This document shows positions 9,173-17,265 of a stretch of DNA of 36,889 nucleotides, one piece after another. The translations under genes were made by a program, and so were the position numbers. The DNA lies in NCBI GenBank assembly GCA_019912845.1, contig JAIOHU010000103.1:1-36889 (forward strand), read 5' to 3'. The notes beneath the pieces are model-generated. The model saw nothing but the letters and a program-made list of their open reading frames with translations. It did no database searches and was not told the DNA's origin. This stretch comes from a bacterium (GTDB lineage Bacteria > Electryoneota > Electryoneia > Electryoneales > Electryoneaceae). Each line of letters starts with the position of its first letter. Positions within the stretch are counted from its first letter, which is position 1.

Positions 9173-11047
9173 TTATTCGATTTCGTCTTGAATTGGATTT
9201 ATTTCTTCTGTTGAATCTTCGTCTTGTTTCACAGTTTCTTCATCGAGTGGTATGATGGCTGAAGTAATAGCCTCCAGCGTATTGGTTATGTATGTCGGCA
9301 TTTCATCTATACTAAGTTCAAGAAATAATTGACCGAGTAATCCATCACCTTTTGATCTACTTAGTATTTTTAGCATCGATTTCTTCAAATCACCGATAGT
9401 GGTAACTGAAGTAGGTTTTTGCGCGTTCATATCTGTCGGCCATTGCTTTTCACGAACAAGCTCTTCGGCAAAATCACGTAACCTCTGCTCTTTAATACTA
9501 CTCAATAAAACATTTTCAAATCCCTTTTCTGGCGATTCATAGTGATTCATTGGTACTGCCTCAATGTCAGCCTTATGACCATTTTCTTGTTTGTCATAGA
9601 GCGCATAGACTTCCTTACCGAGGTCGAGGTAGTACTGACCTAACGGTGCAATTTGTGAATCGGTATTGGCGTTTATCACAGCTAATCCTAACGCCTCAAA
9701 TGACTGAAAGCGATCTTGATTTTGGTCGGATAGATGACGTGCCAACATTGGCCACGCATCGTATTCTGTGCGACCTTCGACTAAAACGATCCTACGAGCC
9801 AGCAATCCCTCGCACATACTTTGCCTTAGAGTTTGTCTAAATGCTTTTGCCTTGACTGCTGGTGGTAAATCCGCCCCTTTTGTCGTCAGCTTTCCTACTT
9901 TATCTCGATTCAGTACAAGAATTTCGTTAGGGTCAAATTCTTCTAGAACGTAAGGTGAATGTGAAGTAAAAATGCTCTGGGATGCTATTTTCCTGATACT
10001 AAGAATTATCTGTTTCTGCGTATAAGGCGGAATCGCAATTTCTGGCTCTTCCATCGCAAAAATGACATTCTGCTTAAGTTCTGCGATCATTGCTAATAAC
10101 GCTAAAACGAGCAAATTGATCGTACCTGTTCCCTGGTGTCGGAAGGGAACAGAGTGCATTTCATCCCCTTTTGACCAAATTCCTGTATCTAAATAAACTG
10201 TGATTATCCTCCGGAGAGATTCACGTGTAAGTTCAGAGACGCGTAAGCGAGGTTTATCGGCCCACTCTGTTGGAACATATTTGCGTAGTGAATTTTGAAC
10301 ACTTTCAAGTATTTCAGAAAGTCCTTTCTCGGTATCAGTTGCAATTTCAAGGGACCGCAAGTTGTTGAGGATATCTTCCCACATGTGGACCCTATTTTCA
10401 TCCTTCTCCTCTTCACGCAATCTTAGGATAATATCTAATAATGAACCTCGTTCCAGACTCAATGCCCTTGATCCAGTTCTTAGAGTTCGCAGAAAAAGAA
10501 AACCACAGAATCTTTTATCTGTTGTTTTGAAAGACGACTTGGTACCATTATCTGCTATCGGATGCGAAAAATACGTTTTACCAATAAAATCATCCTCTTC
10601 TGGGTCATACATACCCTCAAATTCTACTCTCAGTGCACTAATAATTGATTCCTGTTCAACTGCCTCAACAGGTCCATCAACAATCAACTTATTGGTTGTG
10701 TCCCACCATTCGATATGATTAGAGAATCGTGCAGTTTGATCGGCATTAAGATTTACAATAATTGCCTCTATACTAATAATCTTACTCTGGTTAGACGGCA
10801 AGATTTCATCGCTTTCATCATCATCTTCAACATTTTCAATGCTAAGGTACTCACCTGCATAAAAATCGTGTTCATCAATTGGTGGTGTCCTGCGTAATCT
10901 TTCCGGTCCCAGAAGTAAATCGATAGCTTCTAATATTGTTGATTTACCTACATTATTATCCCCGACAAGGACGCAATGTCCTGTCAGAAAAACCATGGTT
11001 TCCTGAATTCCACGGAATCCATTCACTTTCAAACGGGCAATACGCAT
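9173..11047 (-). CDS. gajA: Gabija GajA, OLD-family ATPase-TOPRIM nuclease
   Basis: A 624-aa protein. The N-terminal ABC-type ATPase has Walker A GDNNVGKST (29-37), Walker B IFAMEEPE (about 332) and H-loop TSHSPYV (about 359). A C-terminal TOPRIM domain begins at VLVEGRTEYDA (about 422, with the conserved Glu) and continues to ALYDKQENG (about 480), where the second acidic motif reads D-K-Q rather than the textbook D-x-D. The size fits GajA. A good ribosome-binding site (GGGGAGGAA) precedes the ATG. The next gene is a UvrD-like helicase, so I assign the Gabija system. In that system GajA is the sequence-sensitive DNA-nicking endonuclease and its ATPase domain senses NTP depletion. Confidence 0.87.
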   Translation of the reverse strand: MRIARLKVNGFRGIQETMVFLTGHCVLVGDNNVGKSTILEAIDLLLGPERLRRTPPIDEHDFYAGEYLSIENVEDDDESDEILPSNQSKIISIEAIIVNLNADQTARFSNHIEWWDTTNKLIVDGPVEAVEQESIISALRVEFEGMYDPEEDDFIGKTYFSHPIADNGTKSSFKTTDKRFCGFLFLRTLRTGSRALSLERGSLLDIILRLREEEKDENRVHMWEDILNNLRSLEIATDTEKGLSEILESVQNSLRKYVPTEWADKPRLRVSELTRESLRRIITVYLDTGIWSKGDEMHSVPFRHQGTGTINLLVLALLAMIAELKQNVIFAMEEPEIAIPPYTQKQIILSIRKIASQSIFTSHSPYVLEEFDPNEILVLNRDKVGKLTTKGADLPPAVKAKAFRQTLRQSMCEGLLARRIVLVEGRTEYDAWPMLARHLSDQNQDRFQSFEALGLAVINANTDSQIAPLGQYYLDLGKEVYALYDKQENGHKADIEAVPMNHYESPEKGFENVLLSSIKEQRLRDFAEELVREKQWPTDMNAQKPTSVTTIGDLKKSMLKILSRSKGDGLLGQLFLELSIDEMPTYITNTLEAITSAIIPLDEETVKQDEDSTEEINPIQDEIE

Positions 11048-11224
11048 TATCGTTCCTCCCCAAAAACAGGGTAGTTGTTAGATTAGAATGTAAATCCTCT
11101 GAAATGACATCAGATTCTCATACATCTCTGAAAGGTTGAGAACAGACATCACAATAATATTTATTCTCCATGTGATATATGGTTATCCCATTTATTAACG
11201 ATTACTTATACTCTTGATATCTAA
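11048..11224. promoter_or_regulatory. Possible promoter region of the Gabija pair
   Basis: 177 bp of AT-rich non-coding DNA separate the HEPN-like gene from gajA. It is the longest gap in the minus-strand defence run from 12.2 to 29.5 kb and so the likeliest place for an independent Gabija promoter. I do not see a clear -35/-10 pair. Confidence 0.3.
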
Positions 11225-12187
11225 TCAAAGACCAGTTACAAAGCTGCTTGTTCGCTTTATTCCGAGCCTCATATCATTCAGATGGTTTCTTATCATAAAT
11301 TCGAGCATTTCATTGCTCTCGTATCCACGAATAAATTCCTCATATCTGTTCTTATTCACTGTATCATTAATACTCTCTAACTCTGAAACACATTTCTTTT
11401 TCAAGAACATCTCCAATCTTTTGTCACTGTATTCGTAGATATCAAATCTCACTGGAATTGGATCTGGTATGCTTAATGATCCATCTTTTTCTTTTGGATC
11501 GAATATTGGAGCGATTCCAACATAGTATTCGAATCTTTTACCGACATCAATACAAGTCAAGACCTCAGCTAAATGAACAATCAAGCGAGTTTCGCCAATG
11601 GTCAGAATTCCACCGCCGGTAATTACAGGTTCTAATACCTTTCTTAGATCGGACTCCTTCTTATGCCGAACTTTCCGAACTTCGGTATCTTCATAGAGAT
11701 CGTTGATAAAATCCACGACTGTATAAACCGCTTGCAGGGACGTAATCCCCATCAAAGACTCGGGGTCTCCATGCATGATATAGTTTCTGAATTCCCTCAT
11801 CCGATGTGTAACTTCAACCGGATTTTCCAGTAAAGCCATATCGTCAGCCCAGTCAATCAGCTTGTAGAGCTTATTTTTGATTTTTCTTAGTACCGTTCGG
11901 TCTGAATCACCGCACTCGATTTCAGCATATCTGACCTTCAGTGCCATCTCAAAAATTTGTAGTGCTCTCAAAAGGGCGATATCAAAGAACTCATACTCGT
12001 AGTAACTGTGTATTAATAGTCTCTGAAGAATCTTGAGTTTATTTGCAATCGAAACAGGTACTTCGGATCGCAGGTACATTGGACCTAAGTACGCTTCAAA
12101 ATCTTTTCGTGACCTGTAACCAGAAAATCTTGAATCAGGTTCAAGTTCCAAATCTTTGACTTGGCTATTTGGTACCTTTTTGCTCAA
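11225..12187 (-). CDS. Stand-alone HEPN-like protein
   Basis: 320 aa, starting at a TTG (12187-12185) with AGGGGA about 8 bp upstream; the next in-frame ATG is at residue 38, inside the conserved part. Residues about 45-165 form a run of amphipathic helices containing ALLRALQIFEMALKVRY and then HRMREFRNYIMHG, with R134 and H139 as an R-x4-H pair. This is the HEPN ribonuclease/nucleotidyltransferase-partner pattern. The C-terminal half (about 165-320) is not recognised. It sits between the GmrSD-like gene and Gabija on the same strand, with 126 bp and 177 bp gaps, so it may be an independent single-gene defence module or an accessory. No partner nucleotidyltransferase or ATPase is adjacent. 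Confidence 0.6.
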   Translation of the reverse strand: MSKKVPNSQVKDLELEPDSRFSGYRSRKDFEAYLGPMYLRSEVPVSIANKLKILQRLLIHSYYEYEFFDIALLRALQIFEMALKVRYAEIECGDSDRTVLRKIKNKLYKLIDWADDMALLENPVEVTHRMREFRNYIMHGDPESLMGITSLQAVYTVVDFINDLYEDTEVRKVRHKKESDLRKVLEPVITGGGILTIGETRLIVHLAEVLTCIDVGKRFEYYVGIAPIFDPKEKDGSLSIPDPIPVRFDIYEYSDKRLEMFLKKKCVSELESINDTVNKNRYEEFIRGYESNEMLEFMIRNHLNDMRLGIKRTSSFVTGL

Positions 12188-12313
12188 TCAAAGTTCCCCT
12201 AACAAAGAGCTTTCGTTTTCATTGTGATTGCTGATAGCTCTATGAAGTATTGAGTTCGCTGTTTTTGGTGCCACAGCCATCTCCTATTGAGTCAGCGTGA
12301 TGTCAACCTATCT

Positions 12314-14158
12314 TCAGGATAAATCTTCTGTGAAATCCGATTCGTCATCCGGCAGCATTCGTTCTCCAGGCATATCCCACACAAAGACAGCCAGCCGGGC
12401 AAGCATCCTTTGGCGACGTTCTATTGATTTTGAAATCAATTCGGTGAAAGCGATTAAATGCTCTACTGCTCGGTTCAGTTGTGTATTGATACCGACATTT
12501 GGTTTCTCTGCCAGTGAACGAGTCAGCAAATACGCTGACTGCTTGTATCCCGGAATCTTCAATGCAAAGAGGTCGTTGGAAACAGAAGCGTTTATGGTCT
12601 TTTCCAACAATGTCAGGTTCCCAAGTTTTGCCGCATATTCGAAATAGAGATCTTTTCTGTCAAAATTTTCTTTTACAACCTCTTTGGGTGTTTCGGGGAG
12701 GATGTGCTCAACCTCCACAGTAGAAGCGATATACTGATCCAAGCTGTCATGAGCTGGGTTACTCCATGCTTGCTTTTCAATGTATTGTGTCAGTTTTGCC
12801 AAGATATAACGCATGCGGTATTGTTGGATACGATGTTGAGTTAGCTCATTGAAAGCGAAATCGAAAGCTGGACGACGCTTCAGTAAATCGGGCGTAAATC
12901 GGTTTTGGATGAATGTATCCAGCGAATCTGCGTCCATTACACCTCTAAGGTCTTCTGACCAGATTGCGAAATTCCGCTCAAATATACGAGTTGCTTCACG
13001 TGTTACTATATAGCAGAAGAATAGCGATTCAATGGACTGGCACAGCCTGGAAAATTCTGTTTTCTGAAGATGCCTTCCAGCGAGGAGCAAGATAAAGTGT
13101 TGACGTGCTGCTCCACTGAGGATCGATAGATTCTTTAGATAAGGATTTGCATTTCCATCCACATCCTTTGATCCCAAGAAGTTGGACCAGGCAGTCGCAC
13201 AATCAATAAGTGTTTTCAGGAACTCCATTGGTCGATCATCCAATCCCGCCAGCTTACTGTTATCTGTAAACCAAGTATATATCTCATCCTCACGAAGTGG
13301 TTTTGAGGAATCGAGTTTGAAATGGGACATGATATAATATCGCAGAAATCTGAGCGGTTTTTCATTGCAGCCATCGAGGATATCGATCAAGTTTTTCCAA
13401 TGTTGTTTCAAAGTCGGATACTGATCGGAGGATGTCTTCATGAAAAGCAGATTTTTCAGTAAATCCATTGCGTTTAATCCAACACCACGATCATTCACTG
13501 TTTCAAATACTTTCAGGGCATTTGCTAGGGACGGGGTGATAATCCTGATCAGCTTGACGCGTTTGGTGAATGTAGCATAGAAGAGCTTTAATTTCTTTGG
13601 GGATGTATCGAAGTTAACCCGCAGAAATTCCAGGATATCATGATAAGCAGAACGGATGCGGATGACAGATGTCGTTTTGTCAGGGATTTGATCAAGTTGT
13701 TTGGGATCATCGACGATTTTTATCAACACACCTTTGCTGTCATCGTACTGTAAAGTCAACCGATGCTTGAATGTCTCGTCACCAAATTCATTTGTGGAAG
13801 CAAACTCGATTTGACTTAAGAGTGTGTTGTTAGGTGCTTCTTCCATTTCACAAAGCAGATCACGGATAGCGCACAGTACAAGGTAAATCGTAGTCATCCG
13901 TTGCTGACCATCGATAAGATTGTAGATGGAATCCTCATCCTTACATACAACGATGCTTCCCAAGAAATACTCTGGCCCCTTAATCAGCGTACCCTCTTCA
14001 TCGTAAAACTCGTCGTTAACGTCCTGGAGGAGCTTTTCAACATGATCACGTTCCCAGACATACTCACGTTGGAAATCCGGAACAGTATAGAAATCCTTGA
14101 AAAGGTCCTCAATCGAGAGATCCTTCGATTCGATTTTCACACTTTCTTGGTTACTCAT
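12314..14158 (-). CDS. Fused GmrSD-type (DUF262 + DUF1524) nuclease
   Basis: A 614-aa protein. The N-terminal DUF262 (ParB-like/GmrS) domain shows PDFQREYVW (27-35) and the diagnostic DGQQR at 83-87, which in this family binds and hydrolyses nucleotide. The C-terminal DUF1524 (GmrD) His-Me/HNH domain shows EVEHILP (H485) and GNLTLLEKTINASVSND with N514 and N523. The length matches single-chain GmrSD enzymes (about 600 aa), which cleave modified (for example glucosyl-hydroxymethylcytosine) DNA as type IV restriction. Relatives with the same two domains act against other modifications or in phosphorothioate-linked defence, so the substrate is not known here. AAGG lies upstream of the ATG. The preceding PIN gene ends 57 bp upstream, so co-transcription is likely. 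Confidence 0.85.
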   Translation of the reverse strand: MSNQESVKIESKDLSIEDLFKDFYTVPDFQREYVWERDHVEKLLQDVNDEFYDEEGTLIKGPEYFLGSIVVCKDEDSIYNLIDGQQRMTTIYLVLCAIRDLLCEMEEAPNNTLLSQIEFASTNEFGDETFKHRLTLQYDDSKGVLIKIVDDPKQLDQIPDKTTSVIRIRSAYHDILEFLRVNFDTSPKKLKLFYATFTKRVKLIRIITPSLANALKVFETVNDRGVGLNAMDLLKNLLFMKTSSDQYPTLKQHWKNLIDILDGCNEKPLRFLRYYIMSHFKLDSSKPLREDEIYTWFTDNSKLAGLDDRPMEFLKTLIDCATAWSNFLGSKDVDGNANPYLKNLSILSGAARQHFILLLAGRHLQKTEFSRLCQSIESLFFCYIVTREATRIFERNFAIWSEDLRGVMDADSLDTFIQNRFTPDLLKRRPAFDFAFNELTQHRIQQYRMRYILAKLTQYIEKQAWSNPAHDSLDQYIASTVEVEHILPETPKEVVKENFDRKDLYFEYAAKLGNLTLLEKTINASVSNDLFALKIPGYKQSAYLLTRSLAEKPNVGINTQLNRAVEHLIAFTELISKSIERRQRMLARLAVFVWDMPGERMLPDDESDFTEDLS

Positions 14159-14215
14159 CTTGTCTGCCTTCCAAATAGTCGACTCTTGAATCCTAAAATC
14201 AGTTCAAATGTACTA

Positions 14216-15172
14216 TTAGTCGCTTAAAAATAATTCCTTGAAACTATCGGTACTTATCACATCTGCATTTGCTGTCACAGATTGTTGGAGTGTTTCACTT
14301 GCTTCATTCAGTTTTTCAATTGATGTTTTTAAGGCTTGAAGTGTTCCACCATCTCCGGTTACAAGGATACGATTTTCTAACAAACTTAAATGCAAACAAA
14401 TGGCTGAATCTTCCATGTCATTTCCATCAATATTCAGCCTTTCGATATCTCCATTAGCACGCCTGAGGTACTCGATTGAGCGAGAAATGCAGTATCCTAA
14501 ATTTGGAAATAATGCTGAAAACACTGATCCTTTTAACTCCCTCAATTCAGTTTGTTCGATTTCTAAAGCATACTCTTCAGCTATTTTTATCGAGGATGAG
14601 CCTATCAACTCTACAAAGTTAACTGAAGTCATCCTCTGTGAACCCTCAAAACTAAATTGCTCTAATATTTCTGTACAAAGAGATTTGATATAATCGCAAT
14701 ACTTATTCTCCATATCTTCTAAAACTATTCTTGTCCGTTCTGCAACATCTCTTAAAAGAGCTGTCTCGCCGCTTGGAAAAATGACTTCTTTTGAAAAGAA
14801 TTCTTCGAGTGTGGAAGAGGATTCGAGAGCTTCATATAATTTGGGAAGAACCAATCTATCCTCAAAACGTGAGGGTTCCACAGCAGCTTGAGCACCAACT
14901 TTTTGCGCCTGCTCAGCATAAGGATCGTCAAGGATTTTTAGTTCCCTACATTTTAAGAAATTTGCACTATGCAAACGTGATAGCTCGCCATTGCTAAGAT
15001 GTTTTTCTTTCTTAGCAAACTCATCTATATGGCAGAGAAATTCGAATACCGTAATCGGAGAAACAGCTAATTCAGCGCATGATGAGATAGTTCGAATATC
15101 ATCAAATTTCATACTTCGTATTGATGATGTATCCAGTATGTACATCTTTGTATTGTTGTTATCGCCCGACAT
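14216..15172 (-). CDS. PIN-domain protein linked to the SMC-like ATPase
   Basis: 318 aa from the ATG at 15172, chosen because AGGAGG lies just upstream; the longest frame would start at 15247 and overlap the previous gene. The PIN pattern is visible: MYILDTSSI (D14), SPITVFEFL (E44), and a C-terminal NDMEDSAI...LVTGDGGTL (D255, D274). These four acidic residues form the metal site of PIN nucleases. The two halves are separated by about 200 residues of helical insertion, which makes it more than twice the length of a toxin-type PIN domain. It starts 28 bp after the coiled-coil ATPase gene. Inference: a nuclease effector of the five-gene DISARM-like operon rather than a VapC toxin, as no antitoxin gene is present. 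Confidence 0.7.
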   Translation of the reverse strand: MSGDNNNTKMYILDTSSIRSMKFDDIRTISSCAELAVSPITVFEFLCHIDEFAKKEKHLSNGELSRLHSANFLKCRELKILDDPYAEQAQKVGAQAAVEPSRFEDRLVLPKLYEALESSSTLEEFFSKEVIFPSGETALLRDVAERTRIVLEDMENKYCDYIKSLCTEILEQFSFEGSQRMTSVNFVELIGSSSIKIAEEYALEIEQTELRELKGSVFSALFPNLGYCISRSIEYLRRANGDIERLNIDGNDMEDSAICLHLSLLENRILVTGDGGTLQALKTSIEKLNEASETLQQSVTANADVISTDSFKELFLSD

Positions 15173-15200
15173 ACAACCTCCTTCATGTTTTGTTGATTTG

Positions 15201-17261
15201 TTAATCCACAAGATCCATGACCACTTCGGAATCTTGAACTGAAACATTCTTCTTTAGAAGCATTTCTGACTCGGGAGTAGCGTTCAGTTTTAGTTTCACA
15301 AAGCGATCACCTTTGAGTTCGTCTGGTGGTCTTGTAGTGGTTGTCAGGATATACTGGAACGGGCAGGCATCTGGCGAATCGAAATGCGCCTGCAGATCAG
15401 CGACCAGGCGAATGAAGCTATGGTAAAGGCCTAAACCGAGATCTGCTTCACGAGGGCTGTCATGAACAACGAACCCTGGCATCCTGGAATGTTCTGATAT
15501 CGAATTGTAGATCAAGCAGCTAATGTCGGCAAGAAGTACGGAAAGAGTTTCGACGGCTTCACCTGTCATCGCTGAATCTTTCTGTATTCGGAAGTTCAGT
15601 TCACGGTTTTCAAGATCGACCACACCGGTATAGTTACCTGAAGTCAGGACGGCTTTCACTGCGCTTGTAAAGACTGATTCAAGTAATTGGCGGTTCTGGT
15701 CATGCGATTTGAGGAGTTCGGCCAGTTCCTTTTCTTTAGACTCAATCTCTTTCTCCGTATTGGTTAGCTTGTTCCGTAGTTCATCAAGCTCTGGATAGGC
15801 TCCCTGTTGACCGGTCCGGGTGTTCCAGGACGACAATTCCTCAAGCGTCGAAGAAAGCTTCAGTATCTTCCTTTGTTCTTCGCTTATCTGTTCAGATAGT
15901 GATTTCCGATGTTCGATCTGATTGGTTCGTTCATTCTTAAGTCCCTCGATGTCATTGGTTGCCTGAGATTTGTACGCATCAATCAGTTTTAATTCCTCTT
16001 CGCGCTTCTCCTTTGCAATGACCATTTGTTGTTCGTCCTGGACCTCAGTAATTTTGAGAGTATTCTGTCTATCCATGACATGAGTACAGTCTTTAAACGG
16101 TACATCCGTCACAGGGCACGCTTTGTTTCTAAGTTCATCGAGCTTCTTTCTTAATTCTTCACGACGAGATAATCCGCCTTCAAGTTCGGTATTGATAGCT
16201 GTATCAAAATCGAAAAGAAGCTCTCGATCATCCAGTTCACGTTGAAGTGCGGCGATTTCCGCGCCCAGCCGATCAATACGATTTTGACTATCCTGGTGGT
16301 TCTCCTCAAGTTGAGTCACTTGATCTTCAAGGGATTGAATAGCGCGAGCAGTCAGGCGTGTCAGGTCTTCAGGAAACAGATCATCCGAGTGGAATGGAGC
16401 GGAACGAATAATTCTGTCATCTGGAAAACTATCTTTCAGTAGTTCACGTAGCTGCAAATCGTAAAGGTTGACCCGAAATAGTGGTTCCCGACGTTTGTCC
16501 TCCAGCTTCTTGTGAAGATCATCTTTCAGCTTTTGAAGTTCAGCAAGGCGTTCCTCGCCTTTGAGCTCACCGGGAAGGAAGAGGCCGAGGGCAGTGCGCA
16601 TAACAAACAACGGACCTGCTTTTGGAAAACGGAAGCCTGGTGACTCTGATTCGCTTCGTGGGGATCGCCAGTCGTGGATATTCTGGAAGCGAGATTCCTG
16701 GTCACGGGTTGCCCAGGCGAGTAAGTGTTGCCATTGAATGTCTTCGCCGGTTTGTACAATTCCGCCAGTCTCAAACTCATTGAGAATACCATCTAACCCA
16801 AGTTCCTGCACATAGTGTTCCTGTGATACTGCTTTCCCTTTATTCTCCAGTAGGTCTTCTATGGTTGCATCTTCAACGATGTAGGAATTACGTCCACTTC
16901 CAATAGGACGCTGGACAGCCCAGGCTTTCCCTCTAACCATGATCTCAGCACAAACACATCCGGTAGGAAAGGCCTTCCTGATCATCTCCACGCTGATACG
17001 TGTACCGAAGGTCTTTTCACCGAGCAGATAGCGGATCAATCTGCAAAGAGTAGTCTTTCCAGCACTGTGACCGGTGATCTCGGCTGCGTCACGGTTGTTT
17101 TCCGATTCTTCGGCCCAGATAATATTCAATCCACGAGAAAGCCGGATATCCCTGATGAAGTTGGGCTCCGGCTTCTTTGGTTCCACTATCGCAATTCTGC
17201 TGATCCAGACTTGGGGATTAGCATGAACAATGGTCGAGTCAAGTTGTTTATAGATGCTCAT
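15201..17261 (-). CDS. Coiled-coil ABC/SMC-like ATPase (DUF2326-like)
   Basis: A 686-aa SMC/RecN-style ATPase. An N-terminal half-domain carries IRLSRGLNIIW and Walker A GHSAGKTT (about 64-72). Long heptad-rich coiled coil spans about 290-540. The C-terminal half-domain has FVVHDSPREADLG (about 597), resembling the Walker B/D-loop region of DUF2326-type proteins. In mid-coil there is a Cys pair, CPVTDVPFKDC (about 378-388), where Rad50-like proteins carry a CxxC zinc hook; here the spacing is nine residues. It starts 4 bp after the methylase stop and is followed 28 bp later by the PIN gene, so it belongs to that operon. SMC-like ATPases in defence operons often act as DNA sensors or clamps, which is only inference here. 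Confidence 0.7.
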   Translation of the reverse strand: MSIYKQLDSTIVHANPQVWISRIAIVEPKKPEPNFIRDIRLSRGLNIIWAEESENNRDAAEITGHSAGKTTLCRLIRYLLGEKTFGTRISVEMIRKAFPTGCVCAEIMVRGKAWAVQRPIGSGRNSYIVEDATIEDLLENKGKAVSQEHYVQELGLDGILNEFETGGIVQTGEDIQWQHLLAWATRDQESRFQNIHDWRSPRSESESPGFRFPKAGPLFVMRTALGLFLPGELKGEERLAELQKLKDDLHKKLEDKRREPLFRVNLYDLQLRELLKDSFPDDRIIRSAPFHSDDLFPEDLTRLTARAIQSLEDQVTQLEENHQDSQNRIDRLGAEIAALQRELDDRELLFDFDTAINTELEGGLSRREELRKKLDELRNKACPVTDVPFKDCTHVMDRQNTLKITEVQDEQQMVIAKEKREEELKLIDAYKSQATNDIEGLKNERTNQIEHRKSLSEQISEEQRKILKLSSTLEELSSWNTRTGQQGAYPELDELRNKLTNTEKEIESKEKELAELLKSHDQNRQLLESVFTSAVKAVLTSGNYTGVVDLENRELNFRIQKDSAMTGEAVETLSVLLADISCLIYNSISEHSRMPGFVVHDSPREADLGLGLYHSFIRLVADLQAHFDSPDACPFQYILTTTTRPPDELKGDRFVKLKLNATPESEMLLKKNVSVQDSEVVMDLVD

Positions 17262-17265
17262 TACC

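Noticed and set aside
15173-15247. Longer PIN protein starting at 15247
   Set aside because: It would overlap the ATPase gene by 47 bp; the ATG at 15172 has a near-perfect AGGAGG.
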